From contig FZRE01000004.1 of assembly GCA_900199655.1 (NCBI GenBank), positions 116,195 through 180,194 on the forward strand: a stretch of 64,000 nt of DNA, given 5' to 3'. This DNA comes from Prevotellaceae bacterium KH2P17 (GTDB lineage Bacteria; Bacteroidota; Bacteroidia; Bacteroidales; Bacteroidaceae). How positions within the stretch are numbered: position 1 is the first letter of the stretch; every line of letters starts with the position of its first letter. Both the position numbers and the translations under genes were made by a program. The notes under the pieces were generated by a model. The model ran no database searches, was not told the DNA's origin, and saw nothing but the letters and a program-made list of their open reading frames with translations. Below are positions 50,918 through 60,238 of this stretch, in pieces.

Positions 50918-52165
50918 ATGACTAAACTGACCGATACCCTTTGCCGTGCCACTCTGTTGTTGCTGGCACTGATGGTGAGCGCACTTGCCGGCTCACAGAA
51001 CACCTATTACACTTATCAGGGCACCGTTTCTGATGCCGAGACGGGCCGCCGCCTGCCCTACGTGGCCATTGCCGTGGCGGGGCAGCATGTCTCCATCGTC
51101 TCCAATGCCGACGGTGAGTTCGTGCTCAAGACGCCTGTCCGCCCCTCGCAGCTGGTGCTCACCCACGTGGGTTATCAGACCACGCGCTGCAAGGTGGGTG
51201 CCGAGGGCCAGCGGCTGAACATACGCATGCAGCCCGGAACCATCCAGCTCTCGGAGGTGGTGGTGGCTTCGGGCGATGCGGAGAAGATACTGCGCAGCGC
51301 CATCGGCAAGATACCCGCCAACTACAGCAGCGTACCCGAGCTGTTCCGCGGCTTCTACCGCGAGACCACCGAGCGCGGGCGCCGCTGCATCTACGTGGCA
51401 GAGGCCGTGGTCAACATGTACAAGACGGAGTACACCCGCGACGTTTATGCCGACCGTGTGAGCATAGACAAGGCCCGGAGGCTCATCAGCACGCGCAAGA
51501 CCGATACCCTTGGAGCCAAGATGGTGGGCGGACCAACGCTGCCGGTGTACATAGACGTGGCCAAGAACATTGACTATCTCTTCAGCGAGGAGACGCTCCG
51601 GCTGTACGACTTCTTGCTGGCACCGCCCGAGAAGACGGGCGACCGCCCGCAGGTGGTTGTGCTCATGCGCCCCCGCAAGATGCTCAACGGCGCCCTCTAC
51701 ATAGCCAAGGTGTACATAGACCGCGAGACCCTGTCGTTCTCGCGCGTGGAGATGGACCTCGACATGACCGACAGAACCCGGGCCACGGCCGTGATGCTGG
51801 TCAGCAAACCGGCCGGAGTGAGGTTCAAGCCGCGCCAGCTCTCGCTCGTTGTAAACTACTCGCTCGAAGACGGCGTGAGCCGCATCAGCTACGTGCGCAG
51901 CACCTCGCGCTTCAACTGCGACTGGAAGCGCCGCCTCTTCCACTCCGGTTACACGGTCACGTCGGAGATGGTTGTCACCGACCGGGCAGCCCCCGACCGC
52001 GTTCACCGCATACGGGGCAAGAGCAGCTTCCGCCCACACGAGTCGCTTTACGACAAGGTGGAACTGTTCGACGACCCGCAGTTCTGGGGCCACGACAACA
52101 TCATTGAGCCCACGGAGAGCCTGGAGCACGCCATCAACAAACTGAAAAAGAAACTGCGGGAGTGA
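50918..52165 (+). CDS. CarboxypepD_reg-like domain protein, secreted
   Basis: 415 residues with a signal peptide. Residues about 33-110 form the CarboxypepD_reg-like fold (YQGTVSDAETGRRLPYVAIAVAG, ADGEFVLKT, LVLTHVGYQT) typical of TonB-receptor N-termini and of stand-alone Bacteroidota proteins. The rest (about 120-415) has a beta-rich pattern resembling outer-membrane-associated DUF5686/CarboxypepD proteins, without a barrel end. The function is unknown; it may be regulatory or surface-located. Confidence 0.82.
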   Translation: MTKLTDTLCRATLLLLALMVSALAGSQNTYYTYQGTVSDAETGRRLPYVAIAVAGQHVSIVSNADGEFVLKTPVRPSQLVLTHVGYQTTRCKVGAEGQRLNIRMQPGTIQLSEVVVASGDAEKILRSAIGKIPANYSSVPELFRGFYRETTERGRRCIYVAEAVVNMYKTEYTRDVYADRVSIDKARRLISTRKTDTLGAKMVGGPTLPVYIDVAKNIDYLFSEETLRLYDFLLAPPEKTGDRPQVVVLMRPRKMLNGALYIAKVYIDRETLSFSRVEMDLDMTDRTRATAVMLVSKPAGVRFKPRQLSLVVNYSLEDGVSRISYVRSTSRFNCDWKRRLFHSGYTVTSEMVVTDRAAPDRVHRIRGKSSFRPHESLYDKVELFDDPQFWGHDNIIEPTESLEHAINKLKKKLRE

Positions 52166-52354
52166 TGCTGCCGGATGGCCGGACGGCGTGATGGCCGCAC
52201 TGACTGGTGGCGCAACGGCCCTTTGCTGCCTGTCTCTGTGAAGCCGGAATGTAAGGAATTTATGCCGAAAAACAGTGCAGCGTTTTCGGCCGAAACAGAT
52301 AACGAGAAAGATGCAAACATGCTTCCGGGAGCCCGTTTGTCATCATTCGCGGGC

Positions 52355-52488
52355 TTGAGGTTATGCTTCAGGCTGCCCGAAGCATATCTCCGGCGCGCCT
52401 GAAGCATAGCTTCAAGGAGCCCGAAAGGCGCCTCTGGCGGCACCGAAAGCATGCTTTTGCGGCCTTGATGCAGCCCTTCGGGCAGCCC
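52355..52488. repeat. Family B repeat, copy 4 (six 22-bp units)
   Basis: Units start at 52355, 52377, 52399, 52421, 52443 and 52465, all 22 bp apart: TTGAGG, CCGAAG, CTGAAG, CCGAAA, CCGAAA, TTGATG. The best unit is CTGAAGCATAGCTTCAAGG. It is the longest block seen and lies between the convergent genes 50918-52165 and 52659-53363. No gene is seen in 52166-52658. Confidence 0.88.
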
Positions 52489-52551
52489 GTTTCCGTGCTC
52501 CCGGAAGCAAGATGCTGATAGCCAGTTACTTAAAGGATGCCGTTTTTGGCG

Positions 52552-52589
52552 CGTATTTGCAACGGGGTGAACGCCCGGTTGCAAATACG
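52552..52589. other. Perfect 12-bp inverted repeat downstream of the HAD gene
   Basis: CGTATTTGCAAC (52552-52563) and GTTGCAAATACG (52578-52589) flank a 14-base GC-rich centre. No T tract follows on either strand, so it is not a classical terminator. It may be a DNA-binding site or RNA processing hairpin. Confidence 0.7.
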
Positions 52590-52658
52590 GCCGCTACGCG
52601 AGGGGTGTTGTAAAAATAAATACTGATGCTTTCTGCCGCCGGCCGGCATTGTTCCGGG

Positions 52659-53363
52659 CTAAATGCCGAGTACCTCAGCCAGCTCGCCGAAGTGCTGGAT
52701 ACGCGCCAGATGAGGGTGGGCGTACTCGGCCGTAACCTCGTGCTGCCACTGCACATGGAAGGGTATGTGCACTGCATAGCCGCCCAGCAGGAGCACGGGC
52801 TCGATATCCGACTTGAAGGAATTGCCCACCATGAGCAGCTGGTCCATGCCTACGCCGAACCGGCGGCACAGCTGCTGGTAGGCTTCGGGCGACTTGTCGG
52901 ACACGATAACCACGTCGTCGAACCTGTTGCGCAGGCCCGACCGCATGAGCTTATGCTCCTGGTCAAGCAGCTCTCCCTTAGTAAAAACAACCATGCTGTA
53001 CCTGTCTGCCTGGCGTATGGTGCGCAGGCAGGCGTCTACTCCGGGCAGGGGCGTGGCCGGAATCTGGAGCAGCAACTTGCCCAGTTGCGTAATGCGCAAC
53101 AGGTCGGAGGCCGCTATCTGCTCCTTGCTCACTCTCACCGCATTCTCTACAAGCGAGAGTGTAAAGGCCTTGCAGCCGTAGCCCAGGAGGGGCATGTTGG
53201 CCGTTTCGGTTTCAAAGAGCGCCTTGTCAACCTCTTCTGCGGTTGCGTAAGGCGAGAGAATGTGCTCGTACGAGCGCTGTACTTGCTCGAAGTGCGACTG
53301 GCAGTCCCACAGGGTGTCGTCGGCGTCGAAGGCTATCAGTTTAATGTCGTTGGTCTTTATCAT
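52659..53363 (-). CDS. HAD-family hydrolase
   Basis: 234 residues from MIKTNDIKLIAFDADDTLWD; the ATG nine codons earlier is less likely. DxDDT motif I (FDADDTLWD), motif II VVFTKGE with the Thr, Lys of motif III in the SDKSPEAY stretch, and motif IV VGNSFKSDIEPVLLLGG. The alpha-helical cap after motif I fits the subfamily I phosphatases. Substrate unknown. Confidence 0.9.
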   Translation of the reverse strand: MIKTNDIKLIAFDADDTLWDCQSHFEQVQRSYEHILSPYATAEEVDKALFETETANMPLLGYGCKAFTLSLVENAVRVSKEQIAASDLLRITQLGKLLLQIPATPLPGVDACLRTIRQADRYSMVVFTKGELLDQEHKLMRSGLRNRFDDVVIVSDKSPEAYQQLCRRFGVGMDQLLMVGNSFKSDIEPVLLLGGYAVHIPFHVQWQHEVTAEYAHPHLARIQHFGELAEVLGI

Positions 53364-53433
53364 GTGTTGCTGTGAATCGGGAAAAGCCAAAGCCGCATGG
53401 AGTGGCTTTGGCTTTTGGGTGCAGGGGCGCCGT

Positions 53434-54717
53434 TCAAATCTTGTCCAGCGCCTGTTTGATGTCGTCTAAAATGTCGTCGCAATCCTCAACGCCCACGGAC
53501 AGGCGGATGAGGTCGGGGGCTATGCCGGCCTGGCGCAGCTGGTCGTCGGTAAGCTGGCGGTGGGTGTGGCTGGCTGGATGGAGCACGCAGGTGCGGCTGT
53601 CGGCCACGTGGGTCACGATGTTGATGAGTTCGAGTGAGTCCATCCACTTGATGGCGGTGTCGCGGTTGCCCTTCAGTCCGAAGGCTATCACGCCGCAACT
53701 TCCATTGGGCAGGTACTTGCGGGCGCGCTCGTAGTTGCGGTCGTCGGTAAGTCCGCTGTAGTGAACCCATGCCACGCGCGGGTCGTTATGTAAGAACTCG
53801 GCTACGCGCTGGGCGTTTCGGCAGTGTTGGGCCATGCGCAGATGCAGGCTCTCGAGGCCGAGGTTGAGCAGAAAAGCATTCTGTGGGCTCTGTATGCTGC
53901 CAAGATCGCGCATGAGCTGGGCCACGAGTTTGGTCATGTAAGCCATGCGGCCGAAGCTCTTGGTGTACGTAAGACCGTGGTAGGAGGCGTCGGGCGTGCA
54001 GAGCCCGGGATACTTGCCGGCGTGCTGCTCCCAGCTAAAGTTGCCGCTGTCTACCACCGCTCCGCCCACTGAAGTGGCGTGGCCGTCCATGTACTTGGTG
54101 GTGGAGTGGGTCACGATGTCGCATCCCCACTCAAAGGGACGGCAGTTGATGGGTGTTGCAAAGGTGTTGTCTACTATCAGGGGCACGCCGTTGCGGTGGG
54201 CTATGCGGGCAAACTTCTCGATGTCGAGCACGTTGCAGCCGGGGTTCGAGATGGTTTCGCCGAACATCACCTTCGTGTTCGGGCGGAAAGCCTGCTGTAT
54301 CTCGTCGTCCGGGGCCTCTGGATTAACGAAGGTGCACTCAATGCCCAGCTTCTTCATCGTTACGCCGAAGAGGTTGAAGGTGCCGCCGTAAATCTCGTTG
54401 GAGGACACGATATGGTCGCCCGCCTCGCAGATGTTGAACACGGCGTAGAAGTTGGCAGCCTGGCCGCTGGAGGTGAGCATGGCGCCCACACCGCCCTCCA
54501 AGGCGGCAATCTTGCGGGCTACGGCATCGTTGGTGGGGTTCTGCAGGCGGGTGTAGAAGTATCCGTCTTTCTTCAGGTCGAAGAGCATGGCCATCTCCTC
54601 GCTATTGTCGTACTTGAATGTTGTGCTCTGTACAATCGGCAGCTCCACAGGTTCTCCGTTCTTGGGTTCCCAACCCGCCTTGACGCAAAGGGTCGAGGGT
54701 TTCAGTTTCTTTTTCAT
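53434..54717 (-). CDS. metY: O-acetylhomoserine aminocarboxypropyltransferase/cysteine synthase (MetY)
   Basis: 427 residues, Cys/Met metabolism PLP enzymes. The PLP lysine is in VTHSTTKYMDGHATSVGG, the opening VKAGWEPKNGEPVELPIVQSTTFKYDN matches the family, and the C-terminal LIRLSVGVEDCDDILDDI is typical. It makes homocysteine from O-acetylhomoserine and sulfide. The 272-base region upstream is long for this genome; it has a TTGGCCAC/GTGGCCAA hairpin (54819-54840), but I cannot assign a riboswitch class. Confidence 0.96.
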   Translation of the reverse strand: MKKKLKPSTLCVKAGWEPKNGEPVELPIVQSTTFKYDNSEEMAMLFDLKKDGYFYTRLQNPTNDAVARKIAALEGGVGAMLTSSGQAANFYAVFNICEAGDHIVSSNEIYGGTFNLFGVTMKKLGIECTFVNPEAPDDEIQQAFRPNTKVMFGETISNPGCNVLDIEKFARIAHRNGVPLIVDNTFATPINCRPFEWGCDIVTHSTTKYMDGHATSVGGAVVDSGNFSWEQHAGKYPGLCTPDASYHGLTYTKSFGRMAYMTKLVAQLMRDLGSIQSPQNAFLLNLGLESLHLRMAQHCRNAQRVAEFLHNDPRVAWVHYSGLTDDRNYERARKYLPNGSCGVIAFGLKGNRDTAIKWMDSLELINIVTHVADSRTCVLHPASHTHRQLTDDQLRQAGIAPDLIRLSVGVEDCDDILDDIKQALDKI

Positions 54718-54989
54718 CTTTCGGTTGTTCCTTGTTGTATGTGTACGCCAAAGGCATGTTAAGCCGTTGGCAAAAGTTTAAATACTTGTACTCAAAAAGT
54801 TGCACATGTGATTGACCGTTGGCCACTTGATGGTGGCCAAACAGGAAGGTTCAGGCCAATGTATGTACAAAAGTTGTGCAATATTCGCACTTTTTTTCGA
54901 GATATGCAAGCGATTGTACAAGGAATTGGTCGGTGGGAGCGGAAAAATGTGTAGTGGCTGTTGTTTCCCCAGCCTCTTCGCTATGAGGT

Positions 54990-57062
54990 TTACTTGGCGT
55001 TGAGGTAAAGGTTCACGTATTGGTAGTTGGCCTGGGCCTTGCGTACCAGCGTGGGGTCGGGATGGCTGACAGGCTGCTCGTCGGATGTGCCGTCAGGGAG
55101 CGGACGGACGGCAAACTGGCGGACGGAGCGTACGGGTGAGAGCACCGTGAGGCGATTGGAATCATAGTATCCCAGGTCCTGGTAGGTTGCCATAAAGGCT
55201 CGGGGACGGAAGGTTGGGGCAAGTACATCTTGCCCGCTGAAGCTCACCTTGCAGCTCAGATGAAGCAAGGAAAGAAGTGTTGGCATGACATCTATCTGCG
55301 AACACACCTTATTTATATATGCTGGTTTTACCAGTCGTGGTGCATAGATGAGGCAAGGAATGTGGTAGCGATGGATGGGCAGCGATGTTTTTCCGGCGCT
55401 TGAGGCACAGTGGTCGGCGATGATGATGACTGCGGTGTTGGCAAACCAGGGCTTGCTCGCTGCTTCACGGACGAAGCGACCTATGGCATAGTCGGTATAA
55501 CGCACGGCAGCTTCACGCGTGTTGGGCTCTCCGTCCGTGTGGATGCGGCCGTCGGGATAGGTGTAAGGGCGGTGATTGCTGGTCGTCATGATTTGAGCAA
55601 AGAAGGGTTTGCTGCTTTTTGCATCGGCATCGAACACGCTGAGACTCTTGCGGAAGAGATCTTCGTCACACACGCCCCATATATTTGCAAAGGTAATGTC
55701 ATTGGATGCAATATCCTTACGGTCAATGACTTCGTAGCCGTTGTGGGCGAAGAAGTCGCCCATATTGTCGAAATAGCTGTCGCCACCGTACAAAAACTGC
55801 GTGCGGTAGCCGAGCTTACGGAGCACTGCACCTACCGACAGGTTGCCCATGCGGTTCTGTTTGCGCTTGATGATGCTCTCGCCTGCGCTTGGCGGAATGC
55901 AGAGCGATAAGGCTTCCAGTCCGCGTACCGTGCGGTTGCCGGCAGCGTAGAGACGGTCGAAGACAAGACTTTTCGGTATCAGTCGGTCGAGTTCGGGCGT
56001 TAGGTGCTGGCTGTTTCCGTATCTGGTCAGAAAGTCGGCGCTTAGACTTTCTACGGTTATGAGTATGATGTTAGGCCGGTTGGCTCCCAGACTGTCGCCA
56101 ATGTTCTTGTAACCGCTGGCATTCAGGCCGGCTTCCTGGCGATACAGAGCCACTGCCTGTGGCTTGGGCAGCATCGGGTAGAACCTGTCGTACTCCAGCT
56201 TGTTACTTTGAAAAGCGATGCAGAAGTCGTAGGCGCCGTTCTGTTCGAGCTGTGTGACATACTGATTGTCACTCTGCAGGGAGTGTGTTCCCCAGAGTAT
56301 CAGGGCTGCACAGACTGCAAAAGCGGCATAAATGGCTAAATGAACGGCAAGCAAACGGGGGGTATAGAGGCCTGTGAGACGGAAACGTCTCTTGCGGGAG
56401 TCCCACAGTATGATGCCTGCAGTAACGAGGAGCGCCAGGATAAGGATGGGAATAATCGCATAGGACTCCATGATATTGCCGATAACCTCGTGTGTGTAGA
56501 CCAGATAGTCAACGGCAATGAAGTTATAACGTACGCCAAACTCCTGCCAGAAGAATATCTCGCCCACCGTTACACAGAGAAAGAGGAACACGTAGATGCC
56601 CCATGCGGCATAAAGAGAAACACGCCGCCACGCGTTGCGTATGCTCGGGAGACGAAAACGGAGCGTAAAACTCAAGAGCTTCCAGCCTAAGAACAACTTG
56701 GCTATTTTGGGCGCGCCGCCTCCGTATTCATCGAAGACAGAGTGGAAGCAGAGCGTATAGACCAGTCCTGCTACTAACAGAGCTTCTATCAGCCATCCTG
56801 CTATCTTATTGTATTTCCATTCATTCAGTCCCAGATAAAGTATCTGGAGGGGCATGAAAAGCAAAATACCCATACCCAAATCGGACAAAAGGCCAACGCT
56901 CAGAAGCCGAACAACGGCTGCCAAGTTGAATGAAGCATCGCCGGGTGTCATTTGCATCAACACGATTCTGAGCAAGAAACCTACTGCTACATAGAGCTTC
57001 AGGAACCTGCACATAATGATGAAGAGAGGATTTCTGTAATCCGCTTTCGTGCCTTTATCCAT
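54990..57062 (-). CDS. LTA synthase-like membrane sulfatase-fold enzyme
   Basis: 690 residues from MDKGTKADY. Five hydrophobic helices at the N-terminus (to about 245), then an extracytoplasmic sulfatase-like domain: PNIILITVESLSADF with metal-binding Glu, the probable nucleophile Thr in AGNRTVRGLEAL, and TTSNHRPYTYPDGR and IIADHCASSAGK with metal His/Asp. In Gram-negative bacteria such enzymes usually add phosphoglycerol or phosphoethanolamine to envelope glycans or lipids rather than make LTA. It is divergent from the two-component system. Confidence 0.92.
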   Translation of the reverse strand: MDKGTKADYRNPLFIIMCRFLKLYVAVGFLLRIVLMQMTPGDASFNLAAVVRLLSVGLLSDLGMGILLFMPLQILYLGLNEWKYNKIAGWLIEALLVAGLVYTLCFHSVFDEYGGGAPKIAKLFLGWKLLSFTLRFRLPSIRNAWRRVSLYAAWGIYVFLFLCVTVGEIFFWQEFGVRYNFIAVDYLVYTHEVIGNIMESYAIIPILILALLVTAGIILWDSRKRRFRLTGLYTPRLLAVHLAIYAAFAVCAALILWGTHSLQSDNQYVTQLEQNGAYDFCIAFQSNKLEYDRFYPMLPKPQAVALYRQEAGLNASGYKNIGDSLGANRPNIILITVESLSADFLTRYGNSQHLTPELDRLIPKSLVFDRLYAAGNRTVRGLEALSLCIPPSAGESIIKRKQNRMGNLSVGAVLRKLGYRTQFLYGGDSYFDNMGDFFAHNGYEVIDRKDIASNDITFANIWGVCDEDLFRKSLSVFDADAKSSKPFFAQIMTTSNHRPYTYPDGRIHTDGEPNTREAAVRYTDYAIGRFVREAASKPWFANTAVIIIADHCASSAGKTSLPIHRYHIPCLIYAPRLVKPAYINKVCSQIDVMPTLLSLLHLSCKVSFSGQDVLAPTFRPRAFMATYQDLGYYDSNRLTVLSPVRSVRQFAVRPLPDGTSDEQPVSHPDPTLVRKAQANYQYVNLYLNAK

Positions 57063-57083
57063 ATTTCTTTTTGTTTTTGGACG

Positions 57084-57091
57084 CAAAGATA
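57084..57091 (-). promoter_or_regulatory. -7 box of the LTA-synthase-like gene
   Basis: TATCTTTG on the minus strand, 22 bases before the ATG at 57062; its position supports that start. Confidence 0.65.
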
Positions 57092-57336
57092 CCGTTCAAA
57101 TCTGTAGACATTTTGAATTTTGACAGTATTCTCTAACACATCCAGTATTTCTACAGAATCGGTCTGTAAGTTTGTTGCGTCTTGGCAGAGGAATAATCTT
57201 TGAGTTCGTTCTCCGGGCAATGTGGGCGGGAATATTTATGGTATGGGATGCCTGTCTATGTGAAATCGTTGTGGAATTTGCGATAACCGTTGGTTGTATT
57301 GATAGTATTGTATAATAAAATATGGTGGGAGTCGTT

Positions 57337-58023
57337 ATGAAGAATGTGAAGGTTTTGATTATAGAAGATGAACGTCAGCTTTCCGACAGCATCAAGACAT
57401 ATCTGGAAAGGCAGCACTATCTGTGTGAGCAGGCTTTCGACTTCGATGATGCCATGATGAAAGTTGGGGTGTATGGCTACGACTGCATCCTGCTTGACCT
57501 GATGCTGCCGGGTGGCAATGGGCTGGAAATACTCGGCTCCATCCGCCGAAAACAGAACGGGGTAGGTGTCATCATCATCTCTGCCAAGGACTCGCTCGAC
57601 GACCGTCTGCGAGGTTTGGAGATTGGGGCAGACGATTATTTGCCCAAGCCTTTTGCCTTGCCGGAGCTCGCCATGCGTGTATATGCGCTCATAAGGCGTA
57701 AGGAATTCTCGGCAAGTAACGTGATTCATTCGGGCAATATTGAAATAAATTTGCTTGAAAAGACGGTCAGTGTCGGCAAAACTCAGCTGGAACTCACCCG
57801 TTCGGAGTACGAACTGCTGCTTTTCTTCATCAGCAATCGCGACCGTATTATCTCCAAAGCTGCCATTGCCGAACATCTTACGGGCGAAATGGCAGACATG
57901 CTCGACAGCTACGATTTTATCTATTCACACATCAAGAACCTCAAGTCTAAACTCGCCAAAGAAGGCGTAAGAGACGTAATCAAGACCGTTTACGGGACGG
58001 GATACAAATGGAAAGAACCCTGA
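57337..58023 (+). CDS. OmpR/PhoB-type response regulator
   Basis: 228 residues from MKNVKVLIIEDE. Receiver with acidic pocket IIEDE, phosphorylation Asp54 in ILLDLMLPGG, Lys in IIISAKDS and PKPFALPEL, then a winged-helix DNA-binding domain (LTRSEYELLLFFISNRDRIIS and YDFIYSHIKNLKSKL). It activates or represses genes when phosphorylated by the partner kinase, whose gene overlaps by 16 bases. No consensus -7 box stands out upstream. Confidence 0.95.
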   Translation: MKNVKVLIIEDERQLSDSIKTYLERQHYLCEQAFDFDDAMMKVGVYGYDCILLDLMLPGGNGLEILGSIRRKQNGVGVIIISAKDSLDDRLRGLEIGADDYLPKPFALPELAMRVYALIRRKEFSASNVIHSGNIEINLLEKTVSVGKTQLELTRSEYELLLFFISNRDRIISKAAIAEHLTGEMADMLDSYDFIYSHIKNLKSKLAKEGVRDVIKTVYGTGYKWKEP

Positions 58024-59057
58024 CACGGCAATTGATGACGAGGCTTATCGTTGGGTTATTCGTCATCCAGGTGCTTGCCACACCTTTTTTATATTATCTT
58101 ACGACGCGCTTCTACGCAGAAGATTTACTGGATGTAGTGCGCAGTTACGGCATTAAAGACCCGGACTTAGACCTCGAAGAAGACGTAATGGCCGGCATGT
58201 TTATCCAGTTTTTCGTTATTCTTGGAGGCTTGCTTTCTGTTATCCTGCTTGTAGCACAGCTCGTTCCTCGCCGACTCTGGCGCCCGTTCCATCAAACTCT
58301 TGAGCAGATTAAAGGTTTTAAAGTGGAGCGGGGCATGACAGTTTTGCCCGAGACAACAGGCGTACATGAGTTCAGCCAGCTCAATTCAACGCTGAACCGC
58401 ATCATGGAGACCAGCGTAAAGAGCTATCAGGTGCAGAAAGAGTTTACGGAGGATGCTTCCCATGAGCTGCAAACGCCGATAGCCATCGTACAGAACAAGA
58501 TAGACAACATGCTGCAAGACGAGAGCCTTACGCCGTATCAGGCTCAGGAACTGCATGAAATCTATCAGGAACTGCGCCACATGAGCAACCTCAGTCGCAG
58601 CCTGTTGCTGTTGTCGAAGATAGAGAACAATCAGTTCAGTACACAGTCGGAAGTTGACCTCTGCCTAAAGATGAAGGACCTGCTCCCCCGCCTTGAAAGC
58701 CTTGCCGGCAGCATTGTGGTCACTGCAACGTTCGCACAGCCCAGCCTGAAACTGCGGTGCAATGAAACTCTCTTGGAGAGTCTGATAACAAATCTTGTAG
58801 TGAATGCCGTCCGGCATAACTATGCCAGAGGCAAGATAGCTGTTACCGTAACAGACGGACAGCTGTCAGTTGCCAACACATCTAACGAACCCGCGCTGGA
58901 TGCCCACCACGTTTTCTCCCGCTTCTTCCGTACAAAAGGAACCCAGAAAGGCAATGGATTGGGCCTTGCCATCGTGAAGTCAATCTGTGATTATCACCAT
59001 TGGCAGGCCGGCTATTACTATGCAGACGGGCAGCATGTGTTTACCGTAAAGTTTTAA
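58008..59057 (+). CDS. Sensor histidine kinase
   Basis: 349 residues. Two transmembrane helices (about 10-32 and 62-86) enclose a short periplasmic loop of about 30 residues, so it may sense membrane conditions or be a small-loop sensor. H-box EFTEDASHELQTP with His152, N-box LITNLVVNAVRHN, and GNGLGLAIVKSI in the ATP-binding domain. Its start overlaps the response regulator's stop by 16 bases. Confidence 0.95.
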   Translation: MERTLTRQLMTRLIVGLFVIQVLATPFLYYLTTRFYAEDLLDVVRSYGIKDPDLDLEEDVMAGMFIQFFVILGGLLSVILLVAQLVPRRLWRPFHQTLEQIKGFKVERGMTVLPETTGVHEFSQLNSTLNRIMETSVKSYQVQKEFTEDASHELQTPIAIVQNKIDNMLQDESLTPYQAQELHEIYQELRHMSNLSRSLLLLSKIENNQFSTQSEVDLCLKMKDLLPRLESLAGSIVVTATFAQPSLKLRCNETLLESLITNLVVNAVRHNYARGKIAVTVTDGQLSVANTSNEPALDAHHVFSRFFRTKGTQKGNGLGLAIVKSICDYHHWQAGYYYADGQHVFTVKF

Positions 59058-59060
59058 GCC

Positions 59061-59771
59061 ATGTATCTTACGCTCATTATTGTGGGTCTGGTGGCCGGAA
59101 CACTGTCAGGCTCCGTTGGCTTTGGCGGTGGAATGGTGTTGTTGCCGGTTATCACCTACTTCTATGGGGTGGAGATAGCTGTGCCCGTCTCTACTATTGC
59201 CCAGTTGATGAGCAACCTCTCCCGTGCAGCTATGGGTTGGCGCGAGATTCACTGGCGGCAAGTGATGTGGTTTCTCATCCCGGCCTTGCCTTTTACGGCA
59301 CTCGGTGCTTTCGGCTTCAGCTTGATAGACAAGGCGCTCATGACGCGCTTGCTGTGCGTTTTCCTTATCATCTTTTCCATTATGAAGCTACGTGGAAAGC
59401 TGCATTTGCCGTCAGGCCACCGCACAATGTTGGTCGGTGGAAGCCTGACGGGACTTGTTAACGGGCTGTTGGGCATATCCGGTCCGTTGAGCAGTGCCGT
59501 GTTCCTGACGCTCGACCTCGCTCCTGTTGCCTACATCGCCAGCGAGGCTACGGCGGCTGCAGCTATGCACATCGTTAAGGCTATAACCTATGGAAAGTTC
59601 GACCTGATGGACTGGCACATCTTTCTTAACGGACTTTTTATCGGCTGTGCCATGATGGCAGGCAACTTCGTGGCCATACATCTCATTCGATATGTGCACA
59701 AGAAAATCTATCAATGCATAGTAGCCGGCATGATGATAGCCATCTCGCTGTGGCTTTTCATCATGACTTGA
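59061..59771 (+). CDS. TauE/SafE-family sulfite/sulfonate exporter-like permease
   Basis: 236 residues with eight hydrophobic segments. The opening GLVAGTLSGSVGFGGGMVLLPVI and the mid-repeat GSLTGLVNGLLGISGPL are the paired motifs of the TauE/SafE family. It starts 3 bases after the kinase stop, so the three genes form one transcript and the kinase may control or sense through this transporter. Substrate unknown. Confidence 0.92.
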   Translation: MYLTLIIVGLVAGTLSGSVGFGGGMVLLPVITYFYGVEIAVPVSTIAQLMSNLSRAAMGWREIHWRQVMWFLIPALPFTALGAFGFSLIDKALMTRLLCVFLIIFSIMKLRGKLHLPSGHRTMLVGGSLTGLVNGLLGISGPLSSAVFLTLDLAPVAYIASEATAAAAMHIVKAITYGKFDLMDWHIFLNGLFIGCAMMAGNFVAIHLIRYVHKKIYQCIVAGMMIAISLWLFIMT

Positions 59772-60238
59772 TAAGTGCGAGTTCGACGAAAAAGGAACTC
59801 CACAGCGCATAGGTAGCCCCGGCTTGGATAGATGAGTGGCCTGTTTGTGTAGCCAGGCGGCAGGTTGCAGCTGCCGGCGTGTTCGTTGAGAAAGGCTAAC
59901 ATGCCGGCGTTTTTCCGGCTTACTTTGCCCAGAGAAGACAGCTTCTGTAACCCCTTGTGTATCAATATGCTCCGTGTTCTTCATCCTCTTGTGTTGCTGG
60001 AGCTATGGTTCAGCATCCTTGAAGGTATCGTTCAAGGACGTTGAAGCTATGCTTCAAGCGTCTTGAAGCATAGCTCCTGCACCGTGGCTGCCAACATGCC
60101 TGTTTTCGGTCTAACGCAAATTCGCTGTATGCACGTAAAGTGCATCATACCAGAGGAGGGCTAAATCAAATCATAGAAATGCTGACGCAGGGTGCCGGTA
60201 TGTTCTTGTCCTGTTGTTTCTGTCGGTCTGCGCCGGCT
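59772..60238. other. Gene-free stretch between convergent genes
   Basis: 467 bases between TauE/SafE and the radical SAM gene. Besides the family B repeat at 60015-60078 it holds a small GC hairpin near 59910-59930 (GCCGG with CCGGC) and ATGCACgtaaaGTGCAT at about 60129-60146. Short open frames on the minus strand over 59711-59965 lack support, so no gene is called. Confidence 0.6.
60015..60078. repeat. Family B repeat, copy 5 (three 22-bp units)
   Basis: TTGAAG units at 60019, 60041 and 60063, exactly 22 bp apart. The central unit TTGAAGCTATGCTTCAA is a near-perfect palindrome. It sits between the convergent TauE/SafE and radical SAM genes. Confidence 0.88.

Noticed and set aside
54819..54840. 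SAM-responsive riboswitch upstream of metY
   Set aside because: A hairpin is present but I could not align it to any riboswitch class by eye; a covariance-model search would decide.
59711..59965. Minus-strand frame of 84 codons downstream of TauE/SafE
   Set aside because: It overlaps the TauE/SafE end, has no start signal or known domain, and its stretch looks like non-coding sequence with hairpins.
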